A stretch of DNA of 32,420 bases from an uncultured Collinsella sp. (GTDB lineage Bacteria; Actinomycetota; Coriobacteriia; Coriobacteriales; Coriobacteriaceae): contig USCS01000001.1 of the NCBI GenBank assembly GCA_900552875.1, positions 1-32,420 on the forward strand. The letters are read 5' to 3'. The stretch's first letter is position 1; each line of letters begins with the position of its first letter. Of this stretch, positions 17,029 to 25,822 are shown piece by piece. Position numbers and translations under genes: made by a program. Under the pieces are notes generated by a model that made no database searches, was not told the DNA's origin, and saw only the letters and a program-made list of their open reading frames with translations.

Positions 17029-17134
17029 CCCCTAGTTACATGTCATTATGAAAATCATGTCTGTCACTGCGCGCACGGTGTTCCGCTGTACCCGAAACCG
17101 CGCGAGGCACTGCTCCGCTTTTCGCACGCCAGAA

Positions 17135-17166
17135 AGGGCTGGCCCCGATAACTCGGAGCCAGCCCT
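17135..17166 (-). terminator. Terminator of the lipoprotein gene
   Basis: AGGGCTGGC (17135-17143) pairs with GCCAGCCCT (17158-17166), extended inward by CCGA/TCGG across one mismatch, giving a tight hairpin. On the minus strand it is followed by TTTCT, 30 bases past the lipoprotein stop. Confidence 0.65.
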
Positions 17167-17195
17167 GAGTCGTCTGACGTGGGGATCGCAGTCCG

Positions 17196-18212
17196 CTACT
17201 TGAGCTTCAGTGCCTCCATCATGGGCACGGCGGCGTCCCAATCGATCTTCCAGCCAATCGACACGCGGACGGTCTCGCCCGTCGCGGGAGACGTCGCAAA
17301 CAGCGTATGGCCGTTGTCGGGACCGGTAAAGCGCAGCCACGTTATGCCGTTGTACTCGACCTGGTCGGTTGTTGTCTCCTTGCCTTCGTAGACCTGCTCT
17401 AGGCTTGCAACCTCTTCCTCCGGCGAACGCGGGAAGATACTGATGTGCAGGCGTCCTCCAGTCTCGTCGTGGAAGAAGTCTGCCTTTTCGTGCTCTTCGT
17501 TGGACGAATCCAGCGCGTACCCATCGGCAGCCTCGATACTGTACGATGCGCAATCGATGCCGGTCATATTGGCCGCATCACCAGAATCGGCCACACCGCC
17601 GGCAGCCTTGAACTCCTTGGTCTCGCATCCCGTGGTGTCAAAGTGCATGGCCTCATGATTCTTGGCGGGGGCGTAAGCGTCTACGAACTCGACAGTGATG
17701 GACCCGTAGTACGCCGTCTTGGGCGCCCAGAAATACACGTACTCAACGGTCTCGCCCGGGCCGATATCTGGCCTCTTGGAAAGATCGATGCCCTCGTGAA
17801 GCTCATCGGGAGCCTCGCTTGCAACGTAGTCGAGCACGGCCGCCTTGCCAGAAGTAAACAACGGGTCGCCTGCCTCAAGATCGCCCTGGGCAGCATGCAC
17901 GTTAAAGGAGTTAAACGTCCTGTTCTTTGCATTGTTGTTGGTGATCTTGACGTGCAGGTAAAAGCCGTCCTGCAGCTTAGCGTCACCGCGATAGAACGTA
18001 CCGTGAGCCACCGACTCATAGGTAATGCCAGCCACCTCGACCGTCTGCGAATCATAGGTCTTGGCCTTCTTGGACTTCTCCTGCACAGAGCCGTTCCCGC
18101 CCGAGCCACTCGGCGCATTGCCGCCGCAGCCAGCAAGCGTACACGCCAGCACGGCCGAAAGCACCACAGCGGGAATTCCTAACAGCAGCTTCCTTGTCAC
18201 GGGCTTCATCAT
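17196..18212 (-). CDS. Lipoprotein with DUF5067-like domain
   Basis: A 338-aa exported lipoprotein. Signal peptide MMKPVTRKLLLGIPAVVL ends in LAGC with lipidated Cys29, followed by a Gly/Ser-rich linker. Residues about 55-180 look like the immunoglobulin-like DUF5067/DUF4352 fold (FYLHVKITNNNAKNRTFNSF, then DIGPGETVEYVYFW). The C-terminal 130 residues form a second domain of alternating strands with no motif that I recognise. The frame is open to 18335, but ATG 18212 has AAAGGAG 8 bases upstream and starts the signal peptide. Monocistronic, with its own terminator. Function unknown; such proteins are common on the surface of gut Gram-positives. Confidence 0.85.
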   Translation of the reverse strand: MMKPVTRKLLLGIPAVVLSAVLACTLAGCGGNAPSGSGGNGSVQEKSKKAKTYDSQTVEVAGITYESVAHGTFYRGDAKLQDGFYLHVKITNNNAKNRTFNSFNVHAAQGDLEAGDPLFTSGKAAVLDYVASEAPDELHEGIDLSKRPDIGPGETVEYVYFWAPKTAYYGSITVEFVDAYAPAKNHEAMHFDTTGCETKEFKAAGGVADSGDAANMTGIDCASYSIEAADGYALDSSNEEHEKADFFHDETGGRLHISIFPRSPEEEVASLEQVYEGKETTTDQVEYNGITWLRFTGPDNGHTLFATSPATGETVRVSIGWKIDWDAAVPMMEALKLK

Positions 18213-18627
18213 CCTCACCGCTCCTTTCGGCTTGCAGCTCATCCGTTGCCCGAGTCGCAAGTCGACTCCGTGACATCGGCTTCCACTATGAGCGTATGAC
18301 GAAATGCGGCACAGGCGAAGTGACCCGTGGCCCAACTAGCAACCGCCCAGCATCCCCTATGGACCAAAAAGGCTCATATACGCACGCCCTCGGCCCATAA
18401 AATGAGACGCCTGTCCCAATGTTCGATTTGAGCCATCCACGCGGCACTTTTCGACAAACGTATCAAGCCGCAAACAAAATGAAGCGGGCTCATCCGTCTT
18501 CAAACTTACTCGGGCAGAAACGAGTAAGTGGAATTCATCGGTAAGGAGCGTGGGCTCACCCGCATTATTAAGAAGACCCTCAAGGCGCCCGAGCAGCGCA
18601 ATGATTTAGATAGGCGTCCACCGCCCG
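18213..18627. other. Intergenic region, no confident gene
   Basis: A 415-bp gap between two leftward genes. It holds the promoter region of the lipoprotein gene. A hairpin ACTTACTCG/CGAGTAAGT (18504-18512 with 18521-18529) could weakly terminate the ATPase transcript coming from the right. A plus-strand frame from 18528 reads EFIGKERGLTRIIKKTLKAP, which looks like a fragment of a protein C-terminus. I cannot identify it. Confidence 0.5.
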
Positions 18628-19836
18628 CTATTCGACATCCGACCCCTCCCCCATCAGCCATCGGGCGAGGTCGACCACCTTAATCCCCTCATAATCAACA
18701 GCCTCGTGCTTTGTTCGCGCAATGACCATCTTGGGATACGCATCACGTATCGCAAGCAGAGGTGCCACTTCGCGCTCAAAGGTTTCCTGACGCGAAATGT
18801 CATCGCTAACTTGGATATACACTCGCTCATCGCGACGAATTGCCACGAAGTCGATTTCCTTCTTATAAAGCACCCCGATATAGATTTCCCAACCGCGTCT
18901 TAGGAGCTCTAAAGCGACCATATTTTCATATACATGCCCGAAGTCGAGTTTTTTAGCTCCAAGTTTTGCGTATCTGATTGCATGATCCGATAAATAGTAT
19001 TTATCACCCGAAGCGAGGTACTTTTTACCGCCTACGTCATAGCGGCGCACTCGATAGAACGCAAAGGCCTGGCATAAAAATCCGAGGTACTGGGCGAGCG
19101 TTGCCACGGAAACGCGCGTTCCGGCAGCATCCAGCGCAGCCGCAATCCCACTAACAGAAGATATGTTACCGATATTGTCCATTAGGAAATCGCATGCACG
19201 TTCTAGTTGCACTTTGTTACGAACCCCATGCTTTTCTTCCACATCACGCAAAACCAAGACATCTAGCACGTTCGCAATATATCGATAGCGAGCTCGCTCG
19301 CTAGGATACAAATACGAGCCAGGCATTCCGCCCTCTCTCAAATATCGGTCAAGCGCTTCGTCCGGGTTATGAATTCCGTGATATGTCGAAAACTCAAGCA
19401 ACGAGAACGGAAATACTTCGACCTCATATGTCCGCCCGCGAAAAAGCGTCGCCAAGTCACTCGAAAGCAAGAAAGCGTTGGAGCCAGTAACGTAGATATC
19501 GTATTTACCCGATGCATGAAGGCTGTTGACCGCTTTTTCGAACCCAACGCAAGTTTGCACCTCATCAATCATCACAATGTTATCGAGGCCCTCGCAATAG
19601 CTTTCCTCAACGTAGCGATGCAATGCTCGATAATCCGTTAGTTCCTCGAATTCGAGGAGATTGAAATTGATGCGGATAATATTGGCATCGGGGCCGGCCT
19701 CACGAATGCGATCGGCAAGAGCTTCCAGTAGAACAGATTTGCCGCACCTACGAATGCCGGTAATAACCTTGATGTCCGGCGTTCCCTTAGCGCCAAGAAG
19801 CGCTTCCATATATTGAGGACGTTCGATAATCTTCAT
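18628..19836 (-). CDS. AAA_14/DUF4143 ATPase
   Basis: A 402-aa protein with an N-terminal P-loop ATPase (Walker A GIRRCGKS at 27-34, Walker B NIVMIDEVQ near 90) of the AAA_14 type and a C-terminal DUF4143 domain. The latter starts about residue 200 and has YENMVALELLRRGWE followed by EIDFVAIRRDERVYIQVS, resembling a PD-(D/E)xK-like core. This widespread bacterial/archaeal family has unclear function. The start ATG at 19836 has GGTGAT upstream. It is monocistronic, with an AT-rich promoter carrying repeated ATTTAGTAGAAC motifs (separate entry). Codon choice is less GC-rich than in flanking genes, so it is probably accessory DNA. No nuclease activity is claimed. Confidence 0.88.
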   Translation of the reverse strand: MKIIERPQYMEALLGAKGTPDIKVITGIRRCGKSVLLEALADRIREAGPDANIIRINFNLLEFEELTDYRALHRYVEESYCEGLDNIVMIDEVQTCVGFEKAVNSLHASGKYDIYVTGSNAFLLSSDLATLFRGRTYEVEVFPFSLLEFSTYHGIHNPDEALDRYLREGGMPGSYLYPSERARYRYIANVLDVLVLRDVEEKHGVRNKVQLERACDFLMDNIGNISSVSGIAAALDAAGTRVSVATLAQYLGFLCQAFAFYRVRRYDVGGKKYLASGDKYYLSDHAIRYAKLGAKKLDFGHVYENMVALELLRRGWEIYIGVLYKKEIDFVAIRRDERVYIQVSDDISRQETFEREVAPLLAIRDAYPKMVIARTKHEAVDYEGIKVVDLARWLMGEGSDVE

Positions 19837-19845
19837 ATCATCACC

Positions 19846-19916
19846 GTTCTATTAAATAAAAGCTCTTCTGATTCGTTTTTGTTTAGTATATATGAGGTTC
19901 TACTAAATGGAATCAA
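19846..19916 (-). promoter_or_regulatory. Promoter and repeated operator of the AAA_14 gene
   Basis: On the minus strand TTGATT (19916-19911), 18 bases, TATATA (19892-19887) forms a promoter. The spacer contains ATTTAGTAGAAC (19908-19897) and a near copy ATTTAATAGAAC (19857-19846) lies next to the ribosome binding site, 51 bp apart. TTTAGTA/TACTAAA (19882-19888 and 19901-19907) also makes an inverted repeat. The placement suggests repression. Confidence 0.5.
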
Positions 19917-20005
19917 ATATCTATTGATTTCATTCAGCTATTTTTTCCAATATCGTATTATCAGTCTATATACTCCGAACGATTGTTCGATGGATTTCGT
20001 GTTGG

Positions 20006-20034
20006 TTGGAATCGCCTATGGGCTGGGCTATGCT
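20006..20034 (+). promoter_or_regulatory. Candidate promoter of the topoisomerase pair
   Basis: TTGGAA (20006-20011), 17 bases, TATGCT (20029-20034), a sigma-70-like promoter 55 bases ahead of the first topoisomerase gene. A TTGACT at 20037 has no matching -10. Confidence 0.4.
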
Positions 20035-20088
20035 ACTTTGACTATCTATATGACTTAAACGCAGCAAAGGAGCACCGAGAGAGCGAGT

Positions 20089-22086
20089 ATGGCAAAAAAC
20101 ACCGCAAACTATGGTAACGACAGTATCCGCCAGCTCAAGGACGAGGAGCGCGTACGCCTGCGTCCCGCCGTCATCTTTGGCTCGGACGGACTCGATGGCT
20201 GCGCGCATGCCGCCTTCGAGATTCTGTCCAACGCCGTTGACGAGGCGCGCCAGGGCTACGGCAAGCTCATCACCCTTACCGCCTTTCGCGATGGTTCCAT
20301 TCAGGTAGAGGACAACGGCCGCGGCTGCCCGCTCGACTGGAACCCCTCCGAGAAGCGCTTTAACTGGGAACTCGTCTTTTGCGAGCTCTACGCCGGCGGC
20401 AAATACAACAATAACCAGGGCGGCGACTACGACTTCTCGCTCGGCACCAACGGCCTGGGCTCATGCGCAACCCAGTACGCCTCCGAATACATGGACGTCA
20501 CGGTTTGGCGCGACGGCAACAAGTACTCCCTGCACTTTAAGAAGGGCAAGGTCGTCGGTGCCAAAAAGAAGGCACTCGAGATTGAGCCCAGCGACGAGGA
20601 TCGCACCGGCACCACCATTAAGTGGCGTCCCGATCTTGAGGTCTTTACCTCCATCAGCATCCCCCACGACTGGTATCGCGAGACCATGCGCCGCCAGGCC
20701 GTGGTCAACGCCAACGTGACCTTCCGCCTGCGCATCGAGGGCGACGATGGCGAGTTTTCCGAAGAGGATTTTTGCTATCCCAAGGGCATCGAAGACTACG
20801 TGCTCGAGAAGGTCGGCACCGACTACCTCACCGAGCCTTTCTTTATCGAGGCCGACCGTCGAGGTCGCGACCGCGAGGACCTGCCCGACTACAACGTGAA
20901 GATTACCGCGTGCATGTGCTTCTCGCGCACCTTCATGATGCAGGAGTACTACCACAACTCATCGTGGCTCGAGAATGGCGGCTCGCCCGAGAAGGCCGCC
21001 CGCAGCGCTCTGACCAGCGCCATCGATGCCTACATTAAGCAACAGGGCAAGTACAACAAAAACGAGAGCGGCATCAAATGGCAGGACGTCCAGGACTGCC
21101 TGGTTCTGGTGACTAACTGCTTCTCCACCCAGACGTCCTACGAAAACCAAACCAAGAAGGCTATTAATAACCGCTTTATCCAGCAGGCTATGACGGCCTT
21201 CTTTAAGGAGCGCCTCTCGACCTACTTGATCGAGAACAAGGACGCCGCCAATAAGATCATGGAGCAGGTGCTCATCAACAAGCGCTCGCGCGAGAACGCC
21301 GAAAAGACGCGCCAGAGCATCAAGACCAACCTGCAGCAAAAGACCGACATGGCCAACCGCGTGCAGAAGTTCATCGACTGCCGCTCCAAGGACAAGAGCC
21401 GCCGCGAGATCTACATCGTAGAGGGCGACTCGGCAGCGGGCGCCATTCGCACGTCGCGCGATGCCGAGTTCCAGGGCGTTATGCCCGTCCGCGGTAAGAT
21501 CCTCAACTGCCTGAAGGAGGACTATCCGCGCATCTTTAAGTCCGACATCATCATGGACCTTATGCGTGTGCTGGGCTGCGGCGTGGAGATCAAAGACAAG
21601 CGCATCAAGAACCTCGGCGCCTTTGACCTGGACAACCTCAACTGGAACAAGGTCATCATCTGTACGGACGCCGACGTCGACGGTTATCACATCCGCACGC
21701 TCGTGCTCACCATGCTCTATCGCCTGGTGCCCACGCTTATCGACGAGGGCTACGTGTATATCGCCGAATCGCCGCTCTACGAGATCAACTGCAAAGAGAA
21801 GACCTACTTTGCCTACACCGAGCTCGAGAAGAACGGCATCCTCAAGGAGATTGGCGACCAAAAGTGCTCCATCAACCGCTCCAAGGGTCTTGGCGAGAAC
21901 GACCCGGACATGATGTGGCTCACCACCATGAACCCCGAGACGCGTCGCCTGATCAAGGTGGAGCCCGAGGACGTCACCAAGATGGAAACCATGTTCAACC
22001 TGTTGCTGGGCAACGACGAAGCGGGCCGCAAGCGCCATATCTCCGAGCACGGCAAGGAATACCTGGACCAGCTGGACCTGCAGTAG
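20089..22086 (+). CDS. parE: Type IIA topoisomerase B subunit, ParE/GyrB-like
   Basis: A 665-aa ATPase subunit that, with its neighbour, passes one DNA duplex through another. The GHKL ATPase domain has NAVDEARQG, EDNGRGCPLD and the ATP-lid GTNGLGSCAT. The transducer domain follows, then the Toprim domain with EGDSAAG and the metal-binding DADVDG. The C-terminal signature is altered: QKCSINRSKGLGEND in place of the usual QRYKGLGEMN. Together with the unusual QPxxN-terminal sequence and insertions, this marks a divergent second enzyme rather than the housekeeping gyrase. Start ATG 20089 is preceded by GAGAG at short distance and AAAGGAG further up. Gene order B then A with a 45-base gap is that of topoisomerase IV; the symbol is tentative. 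Confidence 0.88.
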   Translation: MAKNTANYGNDSIRQLKDEERVRLRPAVIFGSDGLDGCAHAAFEILSNAVDEARQGYGKLITLTAFRDGSIQVEDNGRGCPLDWNPSEKRFNWELVFCELYAGGKYNNNQGGDYDFSLGTNGLGSCATQYASEYMDVTVWRDGNKYSLHFKKGKVVGAKKKALEIEPSDEDRTGTTIKWRPDLEVFTSISIPHDWYRETMRRQAVVNANVTFRLRIEGDDGEFSEEDFCYPKGIEDYVLEKVGTDYLTEPFFIEADRRGRDREDLPDYNVKITACMCFSRTFMMQEYYHNSSWLENGGSPEKAARSALTSAIDAYIKQQGKYNKNESGIKWQDVQDCLVLVTNCFSTQTSYENQTKKAINNRFIQQAMTAFFKERLSTYLIENKDAANKIMEQVLINKRSRENAEKTRQSIKTNLQQKTDMANRVQKFIDCRSKDKSRREIYIVEGDSAAGAIRTSRDAEFQGVMPVRGKILNCLKEDYPRIFKSDIIMDLMRVLGCGVEIKDKRIKNLGAFDLDNLNWNKVIICTDADVDGYHIRTLVLTMLYRLVPTLIDEGYVYIAESPLYEINCKEKTYFAYTELEKNGILKEIGDQKCSINRSKGLGENDPDMMWLTTMNPETRRLIKVEPEDVTKMETMFNLLLGNDEAGRKRHISEHGKEYLDQLDLQ

Positions 22087-22131
22087 CAGCAAATCGATAA
22101 CGACGGCCCATAAGAAGTTCAAGAGGATATC

Positions 22132-24372
22132 GTGGCAAAGAAGAAGACGAAGAACCAGCCCAAGAAAAAGCAGGTCAACGCCGAGAACGTCATCGGCCTG
22201 CACTCCGAGGTCACCGACCAGCCGATCACGCAGACGCTCGAGGTCAACTACATGCCCTACGCCATGAGCGTCAACGTCTCGCGTGCGTTCCCCGAGATCG
22301 ACGGCTTTAAGCCCTCGCACCGCAAGCTGCTCTACACCATGTACAAGATGGGTCTGCTCAAGGGCGAGCGCCAGAAGAGCGCCAACATCGTGGGCCAGAC
22401 CATGAAGCTCAATCCGCACGGCGATGCCGCGATCTACGAGACGATGGTGCGCCTGGCAACCGGCAACGAGGCGTTGCTCGCACCGTTCGTTGAGTCGAAG
22501 GGCAACTTTGGCAAGTACTATTCGGGCGACCTGAGCTACGCCGCTTCGCGTTATACCGAAGCCAAGCTCTCCCCCATCAGCGCCGAGATCTTCAAGGACA
22601 TCGACAAGGACCCGGTCGACTTCGTCGACAGCTACGACGGTGCCATGAAGGAGCCGCGCCTGCTGCCCACCACGTTCCCCAACATCCTTGTCTCGGCCAA
22701 CAAGGGCATCGGCGTCGCCATGGCGTCCGACATCTGCGGCTTCAACCTCAACGAGGTCTGCACCGCCACGATGCACTACCTGCAGGATCCCGATTGCGAC
22801 CTGCTCGAGTACATGCCCATGCCCGACTTCTCGACCGGCGGCGAGATTATCTATCGCCGCGAGGAGATGGAGAAGATCGTCGAGACCGGCCTGGGCAGCT
22901 TCCAGATTCGCTCCCGCTGGCGTTGGATTCCCGAAGAGCGCATCATCGAGGTCTACGAGATCCCCTACACCACCAAGACCGATGTCATCATCGAGCGCAT
23001 CGTCAAGCTCTCCAAAGAGGGCAAGGTCAAGGAGATCGCTGACATCCGCGACGAAACCGACCTCTCGGGCTTGCGCATCGCCATCGACCTTAAGCGCGGC
23101 GTCGACCCCGACAAGCTCATGGCCAAGCTCTATCGCTCGACCACGCTGCAGGATTCGTTCTCGTGCAACTTCAACGTGTTGGTCGATGGTTACCCTCGCG
23201 TTATGGGCGTGCGTCAGATCCTGCACGAGTGGGTCAAGTGGCGTATTGAGTCCACGCGTCGCCGCATTAACTTTGACCTGGGAAAAAAGTCCGAGCGCCT
23301 GCACCTGTTGCACGGCCTCGAGGCGATCCTGCTCGACATCGACAAGGCGATCGCCATCATCCGTGGCACCAAGCTCGAGGCCGAGGTCGTGCCCAACCTT
23401 ATGCGCGGCTTCGACATCGACGAGACCCAGGCCGAGTTTGTTGCCGAGCTCAAGCTCCGCAACATCAACGAGGAGTACATCCTCAACCGCACCAAGGACA
23501 TCGCCAAGCTTGAGGGCGAGATTGCCGAGCTTGAGGAGATCCTCTCCAGCGAGGAGAACATCAAGAAGGTCATCAGCGACGAGCTGGCCGCGGTCAACAA
23601 GAAGTATGTGATGCCGCGCCGCACGGGCAGGATCGAACCCCATGAGGTTATCGAGGTAAGCTTGGAGCCCGAGGTCGAGGAGTACCCGGTCACCATCATG
23701 CTCTCGCGCGACGGCTACCTTAAGAAGATGACGGACCGCGTGCTCAAGAAGGCGACCACGCTCAAGTACAAGGACGGCGACAGACCCTTTATCGAGTTCC
23801 CGTCCTCCAACACCCACGAGCTGCTGGTCTTTACCAACAAGAGCCAGGTGTACAAGTGCAAGGTCGCAGCGTTTGAGGACACCAAGTCGGCCCAGCTGGG
23901 CTCGTACCTGCCGACCGATCTTGAGATGGAACCCGACGAGAGCGTCATCTGGGTCATCGACCCCGAGGACTATAAGGCCGACGTGCTGTTTGTCTTTGAG
24001 AACGGCCGCGTGGTGCGTGTCGCACTTTCTGGATACGTCACCAAGACCAACCGCAAGCGCCTCAAGAACGCCATCTACGGCGGCAGCAAGCTGCTGTATG
24101 CCCAGGTGCTCAAGGAAGACCGCGACATCGCACTGGTCTCGAGCGACTATCGTTTGATGAACTTCAACACGTCGTTGCTCAAGACCAAGACGACTACCAA
24201 CACGCAGGGCGTCCAGGCCTTTACCGCCAAGAAGGGCCGCTCGGTCACCACCGTCGGCACGACCGAGGAGATTCTTGGCGCCGGCGTCTCGGCCGAGAAG
24301 TTCACCGCGCAGAGCCTCCCCTCCGCCGGCGCTCTCATGAAAGAAAACGACATGCCGAGTTTGTTTGACTAG
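22132..24372 (+). CDS. parC: Type IIA topoisomerase A subunit, ParC/GyrA-like
   Basis: A 746-aa DNA-cleaving subunit, partner of the preceding gene. GTG start with AGAGG 5 bases upstream and a Lys-rich N-terminus. The breakage-reunion domain has FKPSHRKLLYTMYKMG and the catalytic tyrosine in ASRYTEA (Tyr141). The quinolone-contact region reads PHGDAAIYE, so the usual Ser is Ala99 and the acidic residue is Glu103. A long coiled-coil arm follows (about 400-490, LEGEIAELEEILSSEENIKK). The C-terminal beta-pinwheel is short, and no GyrA box (QxxGGRG) is visible, which argues against supercoiling activity. It ends at a strong terminator. Whether it is a decatenase or a specialised accessory enzyme is not decidable here. 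Confidence 0.88.
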   Translation: MAKKKTKNQPKKKQVNAENVIGLHSEVTDQPITQTLEVNYMPYAMSVNVSRAFPEIDGFKPSHRKLLYTMYKMGLLKGERQKSANIVGQTMKLNPHGDAAIYETMVRLATGNEALLAPFVESKGNFGKYYSGDLSYAASRYTEAKLSPISAEIFKDIDKDPVDFVDSYDGAMKEPRLLPTTFPNILVSANKGIGVAMASDICGFNLNEVCTATMHYLQDPDCDLLEYMPMPDFSTGGEIIYRREEMEKIVETGLGSFQIRSRWRWIPEERIIEVYEIPYTTKTDVIIERIVKLSKEGKVKEIADIRDETDLSGLRIAIDLKRGVDPDKLMAKLYRSTTLQDSFSCNFNVLVDGYPRVMGVRQILHEWVKWRIESTRRRINFDLGKKSERLHLLHGLEAILLDIDKAIAIIRGTKLEAEVVPNLMRGFDIDETQAEFVAELKLRNINEEYILNRTKDIAKLEGEIAELEEILSSEENIKKVISDELAAVNKKYVMPRRTGRIEPHEVIEVSLEPEVEEYPVTIMLSRDGYLKKMTDRVLKKATTLKYKDGDRPFIEFPSSNTHELLVFTNKSQVYKCKVAAFEDTKSAQLGSYLPTDLEMEPDESVIWVIDPEDYKADVLFVFENGRVVRVALSGYVTKTNRKRLKNAIYGGSKLLYAQVLKEDRDIALVSSDYRLMNFNTSLLKTKTTTNTQGVQAFTAKKGRSVTTVGTTEEILGAGVSAEKFTAQSLPSAGALMKENDMPSLFD

Positions 24373-24408
24373 GACGACGGCAACGAGATCGTTAGACACT
24401 TCGCAAAG

Positions 24409-24460
24409 CGACGAGGCCCGGAACGCAACGGCATTGCGCCCGGGACTCGTCGTTTTTCTT
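24409..24460 (+). terminator. Terminator of the topoisomerase operon
   Basis: CGACGAGGCCCG (24409-24420) pairs with CGGGACTCGTCG (24441-24452) across one mismatch, with an inner GCAA/TTGC hairpin, followed by TTTTTCTT. It lies about 36 bases after the stop. Confidence 0.9.
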
Positions 24461-24467
24461 CTCAACT

Positions 24468-24518
24468 ATTTTTTAACGCAGATAAATTGATTTCTGCTTA
24501 TTTTTCTGCGTAAAAAAT
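24468..24518. repeat. AT-rich inverted repeat
   Basis: ATTTTTTAACGCAGA (24468-24482) and its near-perfect complement TCTGCGTAAAAAAT (24505-24518) with one bulged base and a 22-base AT-rich centre. It could act as a second terminator, an operator or an easily melted element beside the tandem repeats that follow. Confidence 0.65.
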
Positions 24519-24554
24519 GTCAGCGCCACTGCTTCGATGCCCTTTGGTCAGTCG

Positions 24555-24611
24555 TTAGCAAAACTTGCAAAAATTAGCAAAACTTGCAAAAATTAGCAAA
24601 ACTTGTAAAGG
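24555..24611 (+). repeat. Three 19-bp tandem repeats (iteron-like)
   Basis: TTAGCAAAACTTGCAAAAA occurs twice exactly (24555-24573, 24574-24592) and a third time with three changes (24593-24611). The last copy runs into the ribosome binding site of the next gene. Each unit contains the small palindrome GCAA-AAC-TTGC. The array sits directly before an AAA ATPase with a winged-helix domain, so autoregulation or an iteron-like binding site is likely. Confidence 0.9.
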
Positions 24612-24618
24612 AGCTACC

Positions 24619-25713
24619 ATGGAGTACAGCAAGAACCCCTTTACCCCAACATTTGGAAGCGTCCCTCCCTTTCTAGCGGGTCGCGAGCATATCCTGCGTG
24701 ACATCAACCGTGGCTTTATCAACGGCCCGGGAGATCCCAACCTGTCGACTATTTTTACGGGCGCAAGGGGAACGGGCAAGACGGCGCTTCTCTCGCTCCT
24801 TTCAGAAACGGCGCTTGAACACGGCTGGATCGCAGCAAATGTCTCCGCCATGCCAGGCATGCTCGAAGATATTATCGAGCGAACCAAAGAAGCCGCAGAT
24901 AGCTATCTCTCACAGCCTCACGCGCGCATAAACGGCGTTCAAATTGGTCCAGTGGGCATCGATTGGACATATGCTCAAGAAGCCCAGGGCAACTGGCGCA
25001 CACGCATGAATGGTATCTTTAAGCAACTCGAAAAACATGACATCGGACTTCTCATCACCATCGATGAAGTCACCGTCGATCTCGAAGAAATGCTTCAATT
25101 TGCCTCTGTTTACCAGCACTTTGTACGCGAAGGTAAAAAAGTTGCCCTACTCATGGCAGGACTGCCCTACAAAGTATCGGCGTTGCTGCGTAACGATTCC
25201 GTCTCGTTCCTCAGGCGTTCCCAATATCATCAGTTAGGACGAATCACTGACGTTGAAATTGCAAACGCGTTTCGCAAAACCGTTGAGGCCGGAGGACGTT
25301 CAATCACACCGGAAGCGCTCGAGGATGCCGTGAAGGCCGTCGACGGATTCCCCTACATGATGCAGCTCGTCGGATATCGCACATGGGATGTTTCGGAGAA
25401 CTCACCCAAAATCAGCGCACCTGATGTCCAGCAGGGTTCTCTGCTTGCCCGCATGGAGCTGCGCGATCGAATTCTCGAAACGACCTATCGGGAGCTTTCC
25501 GATAAAGACATTGAGTTTTTGCTCGCGATGCTGCCCGATTCTGGCCCCAGCAGGGTCTCGGAGATAGCCAAACGCATGGGCGTCGCCAGCAACTACGCAA
25601 GCCAATACAAACGCCGCCTCCTGGAGGACGGCGTCATTGGAGAGCGCGGGCGTGGTCTCGTTGGCTTTGACATTCCCGCGTTCAGGGAATTCTTGAACGA
25701 GAAGGCGTTTTAG
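24619..25713 (+). CDS. AAA ATPase with C-terminal winged helix
   Basis: A 364-aa P-loop ATPase with Walker A GARGTGKT (48-55), Walker B GLLITIDEV (about 148-156) and a sensor-like MAGLPYKVS. A helical lid follows, then a C-terminal winged helix from about residue 295 (LSDKDIEFLLAMLPDSGPSR, EIAKRMGVASNYASQYKRRL). AAA followed by a winged helix is the layout of Orc1/Cdc6-like and of some regulatory STAND ATPases; sequence likeness to either is not proven. The frame opens at a TTG inside the repeats, but ATG 24619 with AAAGGAG 5 bases upstream is clearly the start. Three tandem 19-bp repeats precede it. Monocistronic, ended by the inverted repeat at 25741-25812. Function unknown. Confidence 0.85.
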   Translation: MEYSKNPFTPTFGSVPPFLAGREHILRDINRGFINGPGDPNLSTIFTGARGTGKTALLSLLSETALEHGWIAANVSAMPGMLEDIIERTKEAADSYLSQPHARINGVQIGPVGIDWTYAQEAQGNWRTRMNGIFKQLEKHDIGLLITIDEVTVDLEEMLQFASVYQHFVREGKKVALLMAGLPYKVSALLRNDSVSFLRRSQYHQLGRITDVEIANAFRKTVEAGGRSITPEALEDAVKAVDGFPYMMQLVGYRTWDVSENSPKISAPDVQQGSLLARMELRDRILETTYRELSDKDIEFLLAMLPDSGPSRVSEIAKRMGVASNYASQYKRRLLEDGVIGERGRGLVGFDIPAFREFLNEKAF

Positions 25714-25740
25714 CACGCCGGAATTGTCCGCGGAAGCATC

Positions 25741-25812
25741 AACGCATGGCAATCAGCATTCCTCTTGGTAAGGATAGCAAGCATTTTCCACCAACACCGA
25801 TTGCCATGCGTT
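25741..25812. terminator. Long inverted repeat between converging genes
   Basis: A perfect 14-bp inverted repeat (AACGCATGGCAATC at 25741-25754, complement at 25799-25812) with a 44-base spacer. It lies between two converging genes. On the plus strand CTTCTTGT follows. It probably works as a bidirectional terminator; the long loop is unusual. Confidence 0.55.
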
Positions 25813-25822
25813 CTTCTTGTCC

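Noticed and set aside
20959..24465. 1168-codon open frame antisense to both topoisomerase genes
   Set aside because: It mirrors the strong GC codon bias of the sense genes; its translation is rich in Leu/Val/Asp/His repeats with no domain, and the sense genes have all catalytic motifs and ribosome binding sites.
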